From: an uncultured Alphaproteobacteria bacterium
Lineage (GTDB): Bacteria > Pseudomonadota > Alphaproteobacteria > Rhodobacterales > Rhodobacteraceae
Direction: 5' to 3'
Assembly: GCA_902596985.1 (NCBI GenBank)
Contig: CACJWR010000006.1
Span: forward strand, 1 to 60,237
DNA: 60,237 nt
Shown here: positions 42,204 through 54,635 of the stretch, piece by piece
Numbering within the stretch: the stretch's first letter is position 1
Layout of the letters: each line of letters begins with the position of its first letter
Notes under the pieces: model-generated
Database searches by the model: none
What the model saw: the letters and a program-made list of their open reading frames with translations, nothing else
What the model was told of the DNA's origin: nothing
Position numbers and translations under genes: made by a program

Positions 42204-42719
42204 TTATTTAAATGTTATCTCAGAAACTTTTTTGCCTCTTCGCTGAGCAATCATTCTTGGGCTCCACTCCTTGGTCAAGCCACTGATAGTCGCTCTAATC
42301 ATATTATAGGGATTCTGAGAACCTAATGACTTTGCTACAACATCTTGAATACCTAGCATCTCAAAAACAGCTCGCATTGGTCCACCGGCAATAATTCCTG
42401 TTCCCGCTTTCGCACTTCTCATAATTACTCTTCCCGCGCCATGTCTGCCGTCGATATCATGATGAAGAGTTCTACCTTCCCTCAAAGGAACCTTTACTGT
42501 CTTTCGTTTTGCTTGCTCTGTAGCTTTACGAATAGCTTCAGGAACTTCCTTAGCTTTCCCTTTTCCATAACCAACTCTACCTTTTTGATCACCTACTACT
42601 ACTAAAGCTGCAAATCCGAACCTCTTTCCTCCTTTTACCGTTTTTGAAACTCGATTTATCGCTACAAGACGGTCTGTAAATTCTGATTCTTCTCTATCTA
42701 ATTTTCTCTTATCTTCCAA
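42204..42719 (-). CDS. rpsE: 30S ribosomal protein S5
   Basis: S5, 171 residues, with the double-stranded-RNA-binding N-terminal domain ([18 protein letters not shown]) and the S5 C-terminal fold (A-G-P-M-R-A-type segments, G-I-I-A-G-G-P-M-R). Involved in accuracy and mRNA entry. It starts eleven bases after rplR. Confidence 0.98.
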   Translation of the reverse strand: MEDKRKLDREESEFTDRLVAINRVSKTVKGGKRFGFAALVVVGDQKGRVGYGKGKAKEVPEAIRKATEQAKRKTVKVPLREGRTLHHDIDGRHGAGRVIMRSAKAGTGIIAGGPMRAVFEMLGIQDVVAKSLGSQNPYNMIRATISGLTKEWSPRMIAQRRGKKVSEITFK

Positions 42720-42730
42720 AGCTCTTATCC

Positions 42731-43090
42731 CTATAGTTTTAATCCATTTTCCCTAGCGGCGTCTGCTAGCGCCTTAATTTTTCCGTGATATAGGAATCCT
42801 CCCCTATCAAATACCACTTCCTTAATCCCTTTTTTTAAGGCTCTTGAGGCTATTTCCTTTCCAATTTTTGTAGCAACTTCTATATTATTCTTTCCAACTA
42901 CTCCTAAGCTCTTTTCTAGCGTTGACACAGAAGCCACTGTTTTTCCTACACTATCGTCTATAACTTGCGCATAAATGTTCTTCGAGGATCTATGAATAGA
43001 CAGCCTACATTTACCGTAGCTAGTTTTCTTTAACTTGTTTCTGACCCTGAGAGATCGTTTCTTAAACAATTTTATCTTATGTGTTGTCAT
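42731..43090 (-). CDS. rplR: 50S ribosomal protein L18
   Basis: L18, the 5S rRNA-binding protein, 119 residues. [18 protein letters not shown] and the terminal [23 protein letters not shown] are diagnostic. The N-terminus is strongly basic. It lies eight bases after rplF. Confidence 0.98.
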   Translation of the reverse strand: MTTHKIKLFKKRSLRVRNKLKKTSYGKCRLSIHRSSKNIYAQVIDDSVGKTVASVSTLEKSLGVVGKNNIEVATKIGKEIASRALKKGIKEVVFDRGGFLYHGKIKALADAARENGLKL

Positions 43091-43098
43091 TATAGCTC

Positions 43099-43632
43099 CT
43101 ACTTCTTCTTTCCCTCTTTCGCAAAAATGTATTCACCTTTATACCGTATTCCTTTTCCCTTGTAAGGCTCAGGAGACCTCCAAGCACGTATCTTTGCTGC
43201 CACTTCTCCCACAACCTGCTGATCTATACCTTCCACTTTGATCTCAGTAGGTTTTGCGCACGTTATTTTTACATCGTCTGGAATATCAAAATCAACATCA
43301 TGAGAATATCCCAAGGACAATTTAAGAACTTTACCCTGCACGGCTGCCCTATAACCAACCCCATTTATTTCAAGCTCTTTAGAAAATCCTGCATTTACTC
43401 CATGCACTATATTTGCTATCTGCGACCTCGACATGCCCCAAAGCTGGCGCGTTTCTTTCTCAAGATTTTTTGGAGTTATTGTAATATTCTTATCAACGAT
43501 ATCCACCTTAAGTTTTTCTGAAAAATCAAAATGTCTCGAACCAAGGGCACCCTTGACCTCTATGGTACCTTCTTTAAGAACAGCTTCAACTCCACTCGGA
43601 ATTTCAATTGGTTTTTTTCCTATCCTTGACAT
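43099..43632 (-). CDS. rplF: 50S ribosomal protein L6
   Basis: L6, 177 residues, with the two repeated L6 domains. S-R-I-G-K-K-P-I at the start and the C-terminal [17 protein letters not shown] are diagnostic; the latter binds 23S rRNA near the sarcin-ricin loop. It follows rpsH by nine bases. Confidence 0.98.
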   Translation of the reverse strand: MSRIGKKPIEIPSGVEAVLKEGTIEVKGALGSRHFDFSEKLKVDIVDKNITITPKNLEKETRQLWGMSRSQIANIVHGVNAGFSKELEINGVGYRAAVQGKVLKLSLGYSHDVDFDIPDDVKITCAKPTEIKVEGIDQQVVGEVAAKIRAWRSPEPYKGKGIRYKGEYIFAKEGKKK

Positions 43633-43641
43633 GACATATCC

Positions 43642-44040
43642 TTAAAAAACAGTACATAAAACTTCGCCACCCACTCTGGATTGACGAGCTTTTGCATCTG
43701 ACATAATACCTTTAGAAGTGGACACAATTGCCACCCCCAAACCTTGTCTAACTTTTGGAAGGTTATCCGCTCCTAGATATACCCTTCGACCTGGAGTAGA
43801 CACACGCTTGAGCTCTTTTATCACTGGCTCTCCATCGAAATATTTTAGGGACACCTTAATATTATCGGTACCTGCCACATTTTTTTCAATTTCGTAACTT
43901 CTAATATAGCCCTCACTTTGTAACACATCTAAAACCCAGGCTCGCAATTTTGAGTTTGGTGTGAGAACATATTGTTTTCGCCGCATTTGAGCGTTTCTAA
44001 TTCTAGTTAACATATCCCCTAATGGATCAGTCATTGTCAT
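43642..44040 (-). CDS. rpsH: 30S ribosomal protein S8
   Basis: S8, 132 residues: [13 protein letters not shown] at residues 5-17 and the C-terminal [14 protein letters not shown] loop that binds 16S helix 21. In enteric bacteria S8 represses the spc operon by binding its mRNA; no matching site was verified here. It follows rpsN by twelve bases. Confidence 0.98.
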   Translation of the reverse strand: MTMTDPLGDMLTRIRNAQMRRKQYVLTPNSKLRAWVLDVLQSEGYIRSYEIEKNVAGTDNIKVSLKYFDGEPVIKELKRVSTPGRRVYLGADNLPKVRQGLGVAIVSTSKGIMSDAKARQSRVGGEVLCTVF

Positions 44041-44052
44041 TTTGAATTCTCC

Positions 44053-44358
44053 TTACCAGCTGGACTTTATCATACCGGGGATTTCGCCAGCAGAAGCTAG
44101 CTCTCGCAAAGCTATTCTTGACATCTTCAGCTTCCTGTAATAACCCTTTGGTCTTCCTGTGACTGTACACCGGTTATGTAATCTTGTCGGACTCGAATTT
44201 CTTGGCAACTTAGCGAGTGCTAATCTTGCCTTGAAGCGCTCTTCATTACTTAATGACGAGTCTTTCGATATTTTCTTCAGTTCTTCTCGCTTTTTCATAA
44301 ACTTTTGAACTAACCGCTCACGTTTAATTTGTCTATTCACCATAGAAACTTTTGCCAT
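44053..44358 (-). CDS. rpsN: 30S ribosomal protein S14
   Basis: S14 of the long, zinc-free type: 101 residues, with [26 protein letters not shown], which lacks the paired CxxC motifs of the short form. Sits in the small-subunit head. Twelve bases separate it from rplE. Confidence 0.98.
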   Translation of the reverse strand: MAKVSMVNRQIKRERLVQKFMKKREELKKISKDSSLSNEERFKARLALAKLPRNSSPTRLHNRCTVTGRPKGYYRKLKMSRIALRELASAGEIPGMIKSSW

Positions 44359-44370
44359 AATTATTCTATC

Positions 44371-44922
44371 CTAATCTCTAAAAGGGAAATTAAATAAACC
44401 AAGTAAAAACTTAGCTTCATCATTCGACCTTGCTGTAGTACAGACCACAACATCAAGCCCCCAAATCTCGTCTACTTTATCAAAGTCGATTTCTGGAAAT
44501 ACTATGTGTTCTTTTATGCCAAGTGCGTAATTGCCTCTACCATCAAAGCTTTTTGGAGATAATCCTCTAAAATCTCTTATTCTCGGCATGGCGACATTAA
44601 TCAGACGGTCAATAAACTCGTACATTCTCGACCTTCTTAGTGTGACTTTTGCACCTAATTGCATACCCTCTCTAACTTTAAAACCCGCAATAGATTTTTT
44701 TGCCTTTGTAAATACGGGTAACTGACCTGCAATGAGCATTAAGTCATTGTGTGCCGACTTAACCTTCTTTGTATCCGCAACAGCCTCTCCTATGCCCATA
44801 TTTAATACTACTTTTTCCAGCCTTGGTATCATCAAATCATTTTTATATTTAAAATGTTCTTTAAGACTTGATCTGAGTTTCTCGTTATAAAGTGTTTCCA
44901 AACGAGGCTTATAATTATCCAT
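44371..44922 (-). CDS. rplE: 50S ribosomal protein L5
   Basis: L5, 183 residues, binding 5S rRNA and the P-site tRNA. The [16 protein letters not shown] segment, [14 protein letters not shown] and [15 protein letters not shown] are all present. Its start overlaps the rplX stop by eight bases, so it is translationally coupled. Confidence 0.98.
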   Translation of the reverse strand: MDNYKPRLETLYNEKLRSSLKEHFKYKNDLMIPRLEKVVLNMGIGEAVADTKKVKSAHNDLMLIAGQLPVFTKAKKSIAGFKVREGMQLGAKVTLRRSRMYEFIDRLINVAMPRIRDFRGLSPKSFDGRGNYALGIKEHIVFPEIDFDKVDEIWGLDVVVCTTARSNDEAKFLLGLFNFPFRD

Positions 44923-45229
44923 CTATCACCTCCCCAGAGTTTTTTGCTATTCTAACCTTTTTTCCATCTTTGATCGTAAATCCAACTCTTGTTGCAACAT
45001 CATTTTTTGGGTCAATCAAGGCAACATTTGATACATGGACTGGAGCGCTCTTTGGCACTCTTCCACCTGCGCTATTTTTATCTTGCTTTTTATGCGTAAT
45101 AACGGAGTTAACTCCCTCAACAATGACTTTATCTAATTTGGTGAGCACTTCTGATACTTGACCTCGCTTACCTTTATCTTTTCCAGCAAGCACTACCACT
45201 GTATCACCCTTTCTAATTCTAGCGGCCAT
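44915..45229 (-). CDS. rplX: 50S ribosomal protein L24
   Basis: L24, 104 residues, with the KOW motif [19 protein letters not shown] near the start, an assembly initiator of the large subunit. The ATG at 45229 overlaps the rplN stop (TGATG) and has GGAGG seven bases upstream; a GTG one codon earlier is not needed. rplE overlaps its 3' end. Confidence 0.97.
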   Translation of the reverse strand: MAARIRKGDTVVVLAGKDKGKRGQVSEVLTKLDKVIVEGVNSVITHKKQDKNSAGGRVPKSAPVHVSNVALIDPKNDVATRVGFTIKDGKKVRIAKNSGEVIDG

Positions 45230-45597
45230 CACAAAACCTCCGGAGCTAATGATACTATTTTCATAAACTTCTTCAATCTAAGTTCCCTGACGACAGGCCC
45301 AAATATTCTTGTTCCAATTGGCTCACCTGAATTGCTCAATAGTACAGCAGCATTAGTATCGAATTTAATTGAACTCCCGTCCTGTCTGTGAATTTGCTTT
45401 GAGGTTCTTACAATTACAGCTCTTCTCACTTCACCTTTTTTGACTTTACCTCTTGGTATAGCTTCTTTAATAGTCACAACTATGACATCTCCGACCGAAG
45501 CATACTTCCTTTTAGCACCACCCAATACTTTTATGCATTGGACCCTCTTCGCTCCTGAGTTATCTGCAACGTCGAGGTTGCTCTGCATTTGTATCAT
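45229..45597 (-). CDS. rplN: 50S ribosomal protein L14
   Basis: L14, 122 residues and highly conserved: [18 protein letters not shown] at the start and [13 protein letters not shown] near the end. It sits at the subunit interface. A 59-base gap from rpsQ is the longest in this part of the operon; in enteric bacteria this is where the spc operon begins, but no clear promoter was identified here. Confidence 0.98.
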   Translation of the reverse strand: MIQMQSNLDVADNSGAKRVQCIKVLGGAKRKYASVGDVIVVTIKEAIPRGKVKKGEVRRAVIVRTSKQIHRQDGSSIKFDTNAAVLLSNSGEPIGTRIFGPVVRELRLKKFMKIVSLAPEVL

Positions 45598-45656
45598 TTT
45601 ATTCTCCCGACCTTTAGGTTAAATTTACCTTGGTTTCGATTTATACTTTGAATTTT

Positions 45657-45884
45657 CTACTCTACAACTTCCCACCGCTTCGTCTTGGAAATAGGTGCCG
45701 TTTCTCGTATCTTTACTATGTCTCCGGATTTGTATGAGCTGTTATCACCGTGTGCCCGATACTTTTTTGATCTTCTAATGGTTTTTTTCAGCACCGGATG
45801 TTTAAATCTTCTCTCAACTGAGACTGTCAATGTATTTTGGTTTAACGTGCTTACTACTGTTCCTTGCAATACTCTTTTTGGCAT
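45657..45884 (-). CDS. rpsQ: 30S ribosomal protein S17
   Basis: S17, 75 residues, OB fold: R-V-L-Q-G-T-V-V-S at the start and [20 protein letters not shown], then [17 protein letters not shown]. The ATG at 45884 is used, with GGAG upstream; the codon before it is TTG. It follows rpmC by about a dozen bases. Confidence 0.98.
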   Translation of the reverse strand: MPKRVLQGTVVSTLNQNTLTVSVERRFKHPVLKKTIRRSKKYRAHGDNSSYKSGDIVKIRETAPISKTKRWEVVE

Positions 45885-45896
45885 CAAAATCTCCGA

Positions 45897-46091
45897 CTAT
45901 ACTTTCTCAACTTTTGAATTAAGTACCGTTAATATTCTAGCGATCGTTCGCCTAACCAATCTAACCCTAGCCGTGTTTTCAAGCTGCCCACTTGCTTTTT
46001 GGAACCTAAGGTTAAATGATTCCTTCTTAAGCTTTTCAAGCTCTCCCTCTAGTTCTTCGGTACTTTTATCCCTTATATCTTTAACTTTCAT
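45897..46091 (-). CDS. rpmC: 50S ribosomal protein L29
   Basis: L29, 64 residues, two helices: [14 protein letters not shown] and [25 protein letters not shown], the family core. It lies at the nascent-chain exit tunnel and 26 bases after rplP. Confidence 0.98.
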   Translation of the reverse strand: MKVKDIRDKSTEELEGELEKLKKESFNLRFQKASGQLENTARVRLVRRTIARILTVLNSKVEKV

Positions 46092-46117
46092 TGTCTATTT
46101 CTTACCTCTTCAAAATA

Positions 46118-46531
46118 CTACCAATCCTGCCTTACAACAAATCGAGACTTGACGGGTAGCTTCATTGCTGCCAGCCGCAAGCCTTCCTTTGCTATTAACT
46201 CAGAAACGCCATCAACCTCAAACATAATTCTGCCTGGCTTAACCTTCGCCACCCAGCGATCGACTGAACCTTTACCTTTACCCATTCTTACCTCTATAGG
46301 CTTAGCTGTTACTGGAACATCAGGAAAGATTCTTATCCAAACTCTACCCTGTCTTTTCATATGTCGTGTTAGAGCCCTACGAGCTGCCTCAATTTGTCTT
46401 GCCGTAATTCTTTCTGGCTCTGTGGCTTTCAATGCATAGTTACCAAAATTAACGGTGTACCCACCTTTCGCCAATCCATGTATGCGACCCTTGTGCTGTT
46501 TCCGAAACTTAGTTTTTTTTGGTTGTAACAT
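46118..46531 (-). CDS. rplP: 50S ribosomal protein L16
   Basis: L16, 137 residues: [17 protein letters not shown] at the start, [21 protein letters not shown] and [12 protein letters not shown]. It contacts the A-site and P-site tRNAs. It starts two bases after the rpsC stop. Confidence 0.98.
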   Translation of the reverse strand: MLQPKKTKFRKQHKGRIHGLAKGGYTVNFGNYALKATEPERITARQIEAARRALTRHMKRQGRVWIRIFPDVPVTAKPIEVRMGKGKGSVDRWVAKVKPGRIMFEVDGVSELIAKEGLRLAAMKLPVKSRFVVRQDW

Positions 46532-46533
46532 TT

Positions 46534-47259
46534 TTAACTTGCTCTTTCCTGAGGCATATTTGTGCTTTTTTGGGCTCTAGATGGACTCTCCTTTAGTTCA
46601 CTAAGCCTTCTGTCTCTTGCAGATGGATCATGCTCCATGATGTCACCCTTAAAAATCCATACTTTTACACCTATAATACCGTATGCTGTGCTGCTTTCAG
46701 CAACACAGTAATCTATATCGGCTCGGAGTGTGTGCCGTGGCACTCTGCCCTCAGAATACCATTCAGTTCTGGCTATCTCTGCACCACCTAAACGGCCTGA
46801 TATGTCAACTCTTATGCCTAATGCACCCATACGCATGGCATTTTGTACTGCTCTCTTCATCGCTCTTCTAAAAGAAACTCTTCTTTCTAACTGCTGAGCA
46901 ATGCTTTCAGCTACAAGCGCGGCGTCAGTTTCTGGCTTCCTTACTTCCAGAACATTTAACAATAACTCACTACCAGTCAATTTCGAAAGAGCCTTTCTCA
47001 GAGTTTCAATATCGGAGCCTTTTTTACCTATGATCACGCCTGGTCTGGCTGCGTGTATTGTAACTCTACATTTTTTATGCGGCCTCTCGATAACTACTCG
47101 ACTGATACCCGCTTGAGCACAGTTAACTTTAACGTATTTACGGATCTCCAAATCTTGATGTAGCAGTTCACCAAATTCACGTCTCCCAGCAAACCAAACG
47201 CTCTCCCACGTTCTATTGACCTGAAGTCTTAATCCTATAGGATTTATCTTTTGTCCCAT
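46534..47259 (-). CDS. rpsC: 30S ribosomal protein S3
   Basis: S3, 241 residues, with [12 protein letters not shown] at the start, a KH domain ([13 protein letters not shown]) and the C-terminal [20 protein letters not shown] helix-strand that lines the mRNA entry. The last 25 residues are a variable basic tail. It follows rplV closely. Confidence 0.98.
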   Translation of the reverse strand: MGQKINPIGLRLQVNRTWESVWFAGRREFGELLHQDLEIRKYVKVNCAQAGISRVVIERPHKKCRVTIHAARPGVIIGKKGSDIETLRKALSKLTGSELLLNVLEVRKPETDAALVAESIAQQLERRVSFRRAMKRAVQNAMRMGALGIRVDISGRLGGAEIARTEWYSEGRVPRHTLRADIDYCVAESSTAYGIIGVKVWIFKGDIMEHDPSARDRRLSELKESPSRAQKSTNMPQERAS

Positions 47260-47264
47260 GGGTT

Positions 47265-47645
47265 TTATTCCTCTTCTTTATTCTGTCTAACTACTATTGT
47301 TATCTGGCTGAAAGGCTTTAGTATTCTTCCGTATCGACCTCTTGCGCGTGGCCTTCCTCTTTTAAGCACCATATTCTTTCCAACATAAGCACTTTGCACA
47401 ACGAGCTCGTCTACATCAAGTCCGTGATTATTTTCTGCATTAGCTATTGCGCTTTGCAGACAATTTGAAACCTCTTTTGCTACGCGCTTCTTTGAAAATC
47501 TTAGGTCAGATAGTGCTTTTGCTACAGGCTTATTTCTTATTAGCTGCGCAACTAAGTTTAGCTTTTGTGGACTTGTCTTGATCATTCTAAGTTTAGCCAT
47601 AGCTTCGTTATCTGCAACTCTGCGACCATTTTTTTCTTTTGACAT
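47265..47645 (-). CDS. rplV: 50S ribosomal protein L22
   Basis: L22, 126 residues. A start at 47645 (M-S-K-E-K-N-G-R) is chosen because it lies just after the rpsS stop and has AGAGGAAA about nine bases upstream; the open frame extends upstream to 47714 but this would overlap rpsS by 65 bases. [13 protein letters not shown] and the tunnel loop [14 protein letters not shown] are intact, including the macrolide-facing hairpin. Confidence 0.97.
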   Translation of the reverse strand: MSKEKNGRRVADNEAMAKLRMIKTSPQKLNLVAQLIRNKPVAKALSDLRFSKKRVAKEVSNCLQSAIANAENNHGLDVDELVVQSAYVGKNMVLKRGRPRARGRYGRILKPFSQITIVVRQNKEEE

Positions 47646-47649
47646 CGAT

Positions 47650-47928
47650 TTATTTCCTCTTAGCTTTTTTATCGGCCGCATGACCATAATAAGTTCGAGT
47701 TGGGCTATACTCACCCAATTTTTGTCCTATCATCTCCTCAGAAACCATCACTGGTATGTGCTTACGTCCGTTGTAAACACCAAATGTTAATCCTACGAAC
47801 TGCGGCAATATCGTTGATCTACGAGACCAAGTCTTTATTACCTCTTTGCTGCCTTTTTCCCTAACAAGCTCGGCTTTTTTTAGAAGATGGGAATCAACAA
47901 ATGGTCCTTTCCAAGCAGATCTAGCCAT
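47650..47928 (-). CDS. rpsS: 30S ribosomal protein S19
   Basis: S19, 92 residues: [26 protein letters not shown], and the terminal [15 protein letters not shown]. It sits in the small-subunit head with S13. It starts one base after the rplB stop. Confidence 0.98.
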   Translation of the reverse strand: MARSAWKGPFVDSHLLKKAELVREKGSKEVIKTWSRRSTILPQFVGLTFGVYNGRKHIPVMVSEEMIGQKLGEYSPTRTYYGHAADKKAKRK

Positions 47929-47929
47929 A

Positions 47930-48772
47930 TTATCTTCTTCCTTTCTTCTTTAAATGTCGCGAACGTATGATGTATTTGTCGGTATCCTTATTTGACCGAG
48001 TCTTAGCGCCCTTAGTAGGCTTTCCCCAAGGCGTAACAGGGTGTCTTCCGCCTGATGTTCGACCCTCTCCTCCACCGTGAGGGTGATCAATTGGATTCAT
48101 TACAACGCCGCGGACAGTTGGCCTTCTTCCTAAATATCTTGATCTACCGGCTTTTCCAAGATTTTGGTTAGAGTTATCTGGATTAGAAACCGCTCCAACT
48201 GTAGCCCTGCACTCTTGCCTAACAACTCTTACCTCTCCCGAAGACAATCGCAATTGGGCGTAACCTCCATCTCTACCGATAAACTGTGCATAAGCACCGG
48301 CAGATCTTGCAATTTGTCCACCTTTACCTTGCTTAAATTCTATATTGTGAACTATTGTTCCCACTGGCATACTTGAAAAAGGCATTGCATTCCCCGGCTT
48401 AACATCCGCTTTTTCTGCAGATATTACGGTATCACCTGCCTTAAGCCGCTGAGGGGCCAAAATATAAGATTTCTGTTTATCTTCATAAACAATTAATGCA
48501 ATGAAGGCAGATCGATTTGGATCGTATTCAATTCTTTCCACAGTTGCGGTAATACCTGTTTTCGAGCGTTTGAAGTCGATTTCCCTGTATAACCTTTTTG
48601 CGCCACCTCCTTGATGCCTAACTGTGATCCGCCCTAAATTATTACGTCCACCCTTTTTTGTTAAACCTCTGGTAAGTGTTTTTTCGGGTCTTCCCTTCCA
48701 CAATCCTGACTTATCAACTAACACAAGACCTCTTTGCCCAGGTGATGTTGGTTTATAATTCTTTAGCGCCAT
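47930..48772 (-). CDS. rplB: 50S ribosomal protein L2
   Basis: L2, 280 residues and among the most conserved here: [16 protein letters not shown], and the C-terminal [15 protein letters not shown], with the functionally important histidine. It assists 23S folding and subunit joining. Its N-terminus [14 protein letters not shown] is standard. Confidence 0.99.
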   Translation of the reverse strand: MALKNYKPTSPGQRGLVLVDKSGLWKGRPEKTLTRGLTKKGGRNNLGRITVRHQGGGAKRLYREIDFKRSKTGITATVERIEYDPNRSAFIALIVYEDKQKSYILAPQRLKAGDTVISAEKADVKPGNAMPFSSMPVGTIVHNIEFKQGKGGQIARSAGAYAQFIGRDGGYAQLRLSSGEVRVVRQECRATVGAVSNPDNSNQNLGKAGRSRYLGRRPTVRGVVMNPIDHPHGGGEGRTSGGRHPVTPWGKPTKGAKTRSNKDTDKYIIRSRHLKKKGRR

Positions 48773-48793
48773 CTTTCCTACCTCGATACCAAC

Positions 48794-49081
48794 TTAAAGA
48801 CCTGAAGTAACATCTATTGTGTTACCTTCTTCAAGCATCACATATGCTCGTTTTATATCTCTTTGTTTTCCTAGTTGACCACGAAAACGTTTTCTCTTGC
48901 CTTTTGTTATACTCGTATTCACCGCCTTAACCTTTACTTTGAAAAGATCTTCTATTGCCTGTTTAATCTCAGTTTTATTTGATTTCATAGCAACTTCAAA
49001 TACTACTCCACCTACCTCTGAAGCTAATGTTGCCTTTTCGGTTATTATAGGACGACGAATTATATCATAGTTACTCCTCAT
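48794..49081 (-). CDS. rplW: 50S ribosomal protein L23
   Basis: L23, 95 residues: [11 protein letters not shown] near the start and [16 protein letters not shown], docking site of trigger factor and SRP at the tunnel exit. Its start overlaps the rplD stop by four bases (ATGA). Confidence 0.98.
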   Translation of the reverse strand: MRSNYDIIRRPIITEKATLASEVGGVVFEVAMKSNKTEIKQAIEDLFKVKVKAVNTSITKGKRKRFRGQLGKQRDIKRAYVMLEEGNTIDVTSGL

Positions 49082-49701
49082 TGAAGCTTATCCTCTAACT
49101 GCTTTAGTGCTGCCGAGGTTATCAACAACTGATCTTTCCTCAAAATGTCATAAACATTTATGCCATCTACACTTAAAACATCCCTATGTGTAAGCCTCTT
49201 AGTAAACTTTGCCAAACCTTTAGCCTTTTCTTGATCATCTATAATCAAAAGGTTCTGCCAACCATACTTATCAAAAATCTTGACTAAATCTTTTGTTTTT
49301 TCAAAATTCGTCTTTATTTCATCCACGAATACTACCTTTCCTAAGGAAACTTTACTTGATAGAGCATGCTTAATTCCTAGCTTTCTAAACTTCTTATTAA
49401 GATCGTGGCTGTGACTTCTTGGCTTCGGCCCTTTGTACACCCCTCCTTTTCTAAAAATGGGGGCATTTCTGTCACCGTGCCTAGCTCCACCAGTACCTTT
49501 TTGCCTATAAATCTTTGATTTGGAGTAACTACCCTCGGACCGTGTTTTGACTGAATGACTTCCCTGTTGTCTGCGCGCTAGTTGCCACCTCACAACCCTG
49601 TTAAGAATATCTTTTCTTGGCTCCAGAGAGAAAATTTCATCTGACAGCGTCACCGCCTTTGCCTTACCGGTATCAATGTTAAGTAGCTCAGCTTTCATCA
49701 T
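49078..49701 (-). CDS. rplD: 50S ribosomal protein L4
   Basis: L4, 207 residues. The tunnel loop is [21 protein letters not shown], followed by [14 protein letters not shown]. In enteric bacteria L4 represses the S10 operon; no leader structure was verified here. It overlaps the rplC 3' end by 14 bases. Confidence 0.98.
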   Translation of the reverse strand: MMKAELLNIDTGKAKAVTLSDEIFSLEPRKDILNRVVRWQLARRQQGSHSVKTRSEGSYSKSKIYRQKGTGGARHGDRNAPIFRKGGVYKGPKPRSHSHDLNKKFRKLGIKHALSSKVSLGKVVFVDEIKTNFEKTKDLVKIFDKYGWQNLLIIDDQEKAKGLAKFTKRLTHRDVLSVDGINVYDILRKDQLLITSAALKQLEDKLQ

Positions 49702-50464
49702 CTTTTACTTTCTCTTCAACAGGGCTCTCATTAACAGGTGTAGTAACTACAACTTCCTTTTCTAGCTCTGTTTCGTTATTCTCCTTGACTACACCTACAA
49801 TGGCCGCAGGTATGGGCGCATCCCTATTTACAGGTTTTTTTACTGCATCGGATATGGTCACCCAGCCCCCTTTAGCACCAGGGACTGCCCCCCTAACTAA
49901 TATCAATCCAGCTGCTACATCGGTGCTCACAACCTCTAAATTCTGTGTCGTAACCTTTCTCGACCCCATATGTCCTGCCATTTTTTTTCCCTTAAATACC
50001 CTTCCCGGATCTTGACACTGACCCGTTGAACCATGGGACCTATGGGAAATTGAAACACCATGACTGGCTCGAAGACCTCCAAAATTATGTCTTTTCATCG
50101 AACCAGCAAATCCCTTACCTATAGAAATACCAGACACATCCACGAGTTGTCCCTCGACATAGTGGTTTGCAGTAATTTGTGAGCCCACCTCAATGAGGTT
50201 CTCGCTTGAGACTCTAAATTCCTTTAGTACTCTCTTCACCTCGACATTTGAAGCTGCAAAATAGCTTCTCATAGGTTTACTAACATTTTTTGCTTTAGCC
50301 AATCCTGATCCTAACTGAACAGCCGTATAACCATCCTTCTCCATGGTCCGTCTAGCAACAACCTTTAGATCATCTAAAAGAAGAACAGTTACAGGGACCT
50401 GTCTTCCGTCTTCATTGAAAACCCGAGACATTCCTATTTTCTTTGCGATAACGCCCGTACGCAT
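49688..50464 (-). CDS. rplC: 50S ribosomal protein L3
   Basis: L3, 258 residues, longer than the 209 of enteric bacteria because of an acidic C-terminal tail (about 35 residues ending E-K-V-K-D-D-E-S). The core is intact: [15 protein letters not shown] at the start, [14 protein letters not shown] and the loop [12 protein letters not shown], where an enteric-type glutamine becomes methylated. Confidence 0.97.
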   Translation of the reverse strand: MRTGVIAKKIGMSRVFNEDGRQVPVTVLLLDDLKVVARRTMEKDGYTAVQLGSGLAKAKNVSKPMRSYFAASNVEVKRVLKEFRVSSENLIEVGSQITANHYVEGQLVDVSGISIGKGFAGSMKRHNFGGLRASHGVSISHRSHGSTGQCQDPGRVFKGKKMAGHMGSRKVTTQNLEVVSTDVAAGLILVRGAVPGAKGGWVTISDAVKKPVNRDAPIPAAIVGVVKENNETELEKEVVVTTPVNESPVEEKVKDDES

Positions 50465-50487
50465 ACGTTTGTTGCTCCTTCTTTACT

Positions 50488-50796
50488 TCAAAGTTTAATT
50501 TCTACGTCGACACCTGCCGCAAGGTCAAGCTTCATAAGAGCATCAACGGTTTGCGGGGTGGGATCGACAATATCTAAAAGTCGTTTATGTGTTCTCATTT
50601 CAAATTGCTCTCTACTTTTTTTGTCTACATGTGGACTTCTAAGAACAGTATACTTCTCTATTTTGTTGGGTAAGGGTATGGGACCTCGCACTTGAGCACC
50701 TGTACGTTTTGCCGTTGACACAATCTCCTGAGTGCTGGTATCCAGCACCCTGTAGTCAAATGCCTTCAACCTTATTCGTATACTTTGGTTTTGCAT
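50488..50796 (-). CDS. rpsJ: 30S ribosomal protein S10
   Basis: S10, 102 residues: [12 protein letters not shown] at the start, [12 protein letters not shown] and [17 protein letters not shown]. It also pairs with NusB in antitermination. It lies 12 bases after tuf, so the S10 genes here follow the str genes without a detectable break. Confidence 0.98.
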   Translation of the reverse strand: MQNQSIRIRLKAFDYRVLDTSTQEIVSTAKRTGAQVRGPIPLPNKIEKYTVLRSPHVDKKSREQFEMRTHKRLLDIVDPTPQTVDALMKLDLAAGVDVEIKL

Positions 50797-50808
50797 CTTA
50801 CCTTCTCT

Positions 50809-51984
50809 TTACTTTATTATCTTAGATACAACACCCGCACCGACTGTCCTACCACCTTCTCTGATTGCGAATCTCAATTTCTCCTCCATAGCTATCGGAG
50901 CAATTAACTCAACTTCGAACTTAAGGTTATCTCCTGGCATTACCATCTCCGTTCCAGAAGGAAGCTGAACAGTTCCTGTAACATCTGTCGTTCGGAAGTA
51001 AAATTGCGGTCTGTAATTACCAAAGAACGGAGTATGCCTACCCCCTTCGTCTTTAGTAAGAATGTAAGCCTCTGCTTCAAACTTAGTGTGAGGAGTAACA
51101 GATCCAGGTTTAACAAGACATTGTCCACGTTCAACGCCATCGCGTTCGGTACCTCTCAGCAGCGCGCCAATGTTGTCGCCTGCTTCGCCTCTGTCAAGCA
51201 ACTTTCTAAACATTTCAACGCCTGTACATACTGTTTTAGAAGTTTCCCTGATACCTACTATCTCAATTTCATCTCCATTGTTAATCACACCACGCTCTAC
51301 ACGCCCTGTTACAACCGTCCCCCGGCCTGATATTGAAAATACATCTTCAATAGGCATAAGAAATGGCTGGTCAATAGGCCTATCAGGCGTTGGTATAGAG
51401 TCATCTACCGCTTTCATAAGCTCAGCGATCTTCTTAGCTCCAATTTCTTCGTCCCTATCTTCCAGAGCAGCTAGAGCCGAACCAGAAATAATGGGAATAT
51501 CATCTCCTGGGAACTCATAAGAGGAAAGCAGTTCTCTGACTTCCATTTCAACTAGTTCTAATAGTTCAGGATCATCGACCTGATCAACTTTGTTCAAGAA
51601 AACAACCAGTGCCGGAACACCAACTTGTCTTGCCAGCAAGATGTGCTCTCTTGTTTGAGGCATTGGTCCATCAGCTGCATTAACAACCAAAATAGCACCG
51701 TCCATTTGTGCGGCTCCAGTTATCATATTCTTTACATAATCAGCATGGCCAGGGCAATCTACATGTGCATAATGCCTCGCATCTGTCTCGTATTCTACAT
51801 GAGCGGTCGAGATAGTTATTCCCCTAGCTTTTTCCTCAGGAGCATTATCGATTTGATCGTATGCTCTAAAGTCACCAAACTGCTTAGTTATTGCTGCCGT
51901 TAAGGTGGTTTTCCCATGGTCAACGTGGCCAATGGTTCCAACGTTGACGTGGGGTTTATTTCGTTCGAATTTTTCTTTTGCCAT
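50809..51984 (-). CDS. tuf: elongation factor Tu
   Basis: Delivers aminoacyl-tRNA to the ribosome. The protein is 391 residues from [12 protein letters not shown] at 51984; the frame is open further upstream into fusA but that part is not EF-Tu. G1 is G-H-V-D-H-G-K-T (19-26), G3 D-C-P-G-H-A-D-Y, G4 N-K-V-D. AGAGGAG is 10-15 bases upstream of the ATG. It is a single copy here; alphaproteobacteria often carry a second elsewhere. Confidence 0.99.
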   Translation of the reverse strand: MAKEKFERNKPHVNVGTIGHVDHGKTTLTAAITKQFGDFRAYDQIDNAPEEKARGITISTAHVEYETDARHYAHVDCPGHADYVKNMITGAAQMDGAILVVNAADGPMPQTREHILLARQVGVPALVVFLNKVDQVDDPELLELVEMEVRELLSSYEFPGDDIPIISGSALAALEDRDEEIGAKKIAELMKAVDDSIPTPDRPIDQPFLMPIEDVFSISGRGTVVTGRVERGVINNGDEIEIVGIRETSKTVCTGVEMFRKLLDRGEAGDNIGALLRGTERDGVERGQCLVKPGSVTPHTKFEAEAYILTKDEGGRHTPFFGNYRPQFYFRTTDVTGTVQLPSGTEMVMPGDNLKFEVELIAPIAMEEKLRFAIREGGRTVGAGVVSKIIK

Positions 51985-52018
51985 TTTTTTCTCCTCTTCT
52001 CTAAAATTCCTTTTTGAC

Positions 52019-54136
52019 TTAAGCAAACTTGGCTTGTATTTCTTCAGAAATATTTGATGGCACAGCCTCATATTTCTCAAAAATCATTGTAAACTGAGCC
52101 CGTCCTGACGACATTGATCTTAAATTATTGATGTAACCAAACATATTAGCGAGTGGTACAAGTGCATTTACTACTATCGCATTTCCCCTAGTTTCCTGTC
52201 CAGTAACCATGCCACGACGAGACGTTAGATCGCCAATAATATTACCGGTATACTCATCAGGAGTAACTACTTCAACTTTCATTATCGGTTCTAACAGCTT
52301 TGCTCCTGCCTTTTTCAATCCATCTCTCATGGCCGCTCTGGAAGCAATCTCGAATGCCAGTACACTTGAGTCGACATCATGTTGAGCGCCATCAATCAAC
52401 GCCACCTTGAAGTCAATCACAGGGAACCCTGCCAATGGCCCACTATCCATTACAGATTGTATCCCTTTTTCTACCCCAGGTATATACTCCTTGGGCACTG
52501 CCCCTCCAACTATTTTACTTTCAAAAGCGTAACCTTCTCCAGGATCGGTTGGAGAAATGATTAACTTCACCCTTGCGAACTGACCAGCTCCGCCAGACTG
52601 CTTTTTATGAGTGTAATCAATTTCAGCTTCATTACTAACTGTCTCTCTGTAAGCGACCTGTGGCGCACCTATATTTGCCTCAACTTTGAACTCTCTTTTT
52701 AGTCTATCAACCAAAATGTCTAAATGAAGTTCACCCATGCCTTTCATTATCGTCTGCCCAGACTCTAGATCCGTCTCGACTCTAAAAGATGGATCTTCTG
52801 CAGCCAACCTCTGCAATCCAGCAGACATTTTCTCTTGGTCATTTTTAGTTTTTGGTTCAACAGCAATCTCGATTACAGGATCTGGAAATGTCATAGTTTC
52901 TAAAACAACCGGTTTGACTGTGTCGCATATAGTGTCTCCTGTAGTTGTGTCTTTCAAGCCCGCTAAGGCAATTATGTCACCGGCATAGGCTTCATCAATC
53001 TCTTCTCTGTTATTAGAGTGCATCATCATCATACGCCCAACGCGCTCCTTTTTACCTTTTGTAGAGTTTAAAAAGCTATCTCCTTTTTTTATAACCCCCG
53101 AATATATACGTGTGAAGGTTAGTGACCCAACAAATGGATCATTCATTATCTTAAATGCTAGACCAGAAAAAGGTTGACTGTCGTCTGCTGATCTCTCTAT
53201 ATCTCTAACTTCGCTTTCGTCGCCTGGCTTAAACCCCATGTAAGCGGGCACGTCTAAAGGGCCTGGTAGATAATCAATAACAGCATTTAGTAGAGGCTGC
53301 ACCCCCTTGTTCTTAAAGGCTGATCCGCAAAGGACGGGCACAAAGGCCATACTAAGCGTACCCTTTCGTAAAAGATCTCTTAGGGTCAGTTCATCTGGTT
53401 CATCTCCTTCAAGATATTTCTCCATTACCGCATCATCCATCTCGACGGCTATTTCAATCATCTCTCCCCTATACTTTTCAGCAGTTTCGATCAGATCGGG
53501 TCTAATATCTTGACATGTCCAGCTTGCTCCTAGATCTTCTCCAGCCCAAGTCCATTCCTTCATAGTGACTAGGTCAATTACTCCCTCGAGGTTGGTTTCT
53601 GAACCAATAGGCAGTTGTATCGGACACGGAGTCGCTCCTGTTCGATCCTTAATCATTTTCACACACTGAAAATAATCAGCTCCTATTTTGTCCATCTTGT
53701 TTACAAAAACAATTCGCGGAACTTTGTATCTGTCGGCCTGTCTCCATACGGTCTCAGTCTGAGGCTCCACACCTGCGTTGGCATCCAACACACAAACTGC
53801 CCCATCCAAAACAGCGAGCGATCTTTCAACTTCTATTGTAAAATCGACGTGTCCCGGTGTATCAATTATGTTGAACCGGTGTTTAGGCGATAGTGGCTTC
53901 TCACCATCTTCTGTTCTCTCCCAAAATGTCGTGGTAGCAGCTGAGGTAATCGTTATCCCTCTTTCTTGTTCCTGCTCCATCCAATCCATTGTCGCGGCCC
54001 CGTCATGTACTTCTCCAATTTTATGAGACTTTCCTGTATAATATAGTATCCTCTCTGTACATGTAGTTTTACCAGCATCGATATGAGCCATAATGCCGAA
54101 GTTTCTATAAAGATTTAAAGTATATTCTCTAGACAT
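52019..54136 (-). CDS. fusA: elongation factor G
   Basis: Translocase GTPase of 705 residues. G1 is A-H-I-D-A-G-K-T-T (17-25), then [28 protein letters not shown] and N-K-M-D-K. Domain IV has [15 protein letters not shown]. It fits the housekeeping EF-G rather than the mitochondrial-like EF-G2. It starts 16 bases after rpsG. Confidence 0.99.
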   Translation of the reverse strand: MSREYTLNLYRNFGIMAHIDAGKTTCTERILYYTGKSHKIGEVHDGAATMDWMEQEQERGITITSAATTTFWERTEDGEKPLSPKHRFNIIDTPGHVDFTIEVERSLAVLDGAVCVLDANAGVEPQTETVWRQADRYKVPRIVFVNKMDKIGADYFQCVKMIKDRTGATPCPIQLPIGSETNLEGVIDLVTMKEWTWAGEDLGASWTCQDIRPDLIETAEKYRGEMIEIAVEMDDAVMEKYLEGDEPDELTLRDLLRKGTLSMAFVPVLCGSAFKNKGVQPLLNAVIDYLPGPLDVPAYMGFKPGDESEVRDIERSADDSQPFSGLAFKIMNDPFVGSLTFTRIYSGVIKKGDSFLNSTKGKKERVGRMMMMHSNNREEIDEAYAGDIIALAGLKDTTTGDTICDTVKPVVLETMTFPDPVIEIAVEPKTKNDQEKMSAGLQRLAAEDPSFRVETDLESGQTIMKGMGELHLDILVDRLKREFKVEANIGAPQVAYRETVSNEAEIDYTHKKQSGGAGQFARVKLIISPTDPGEGYAFESKIVGGAVPKEYIPGVEKGIQSVMDSGPLAGFPVIDFKVALIDGAQHDVDSSVLAFEIASRAAMRDGLKKAGAKLLEPIMKVEVVTPDEYTGNIIGDLTSRRGMVTGQETRGNAIVVNALVPLANMFGYINNLRSMSSGRAQFTMIFEKYEAVPSNISEEIQAKFA

Positions 54137-54152
54137 ATTTTTTACTCTTCCA

Positions 54153-54626
<474 letters not shown>

Positions 54627-54635
54627 TCATTTTTC

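Noticed and set aside
47646-47714. A longer L22 with 23 more residues
   Set aside because: It would overlap rpsS by 65 bases, while the start at 47645 has a Shine-Dalgarno and fits the family.
52019-52080. A longer EF-Tu with 32 extra N-terminal residues
   Set aside because: The extra residues are the reverse reading of the fusA end; EF-Tu starts with M-A-K-E-K-F-E at 51984, with a good ribosome-binding site.
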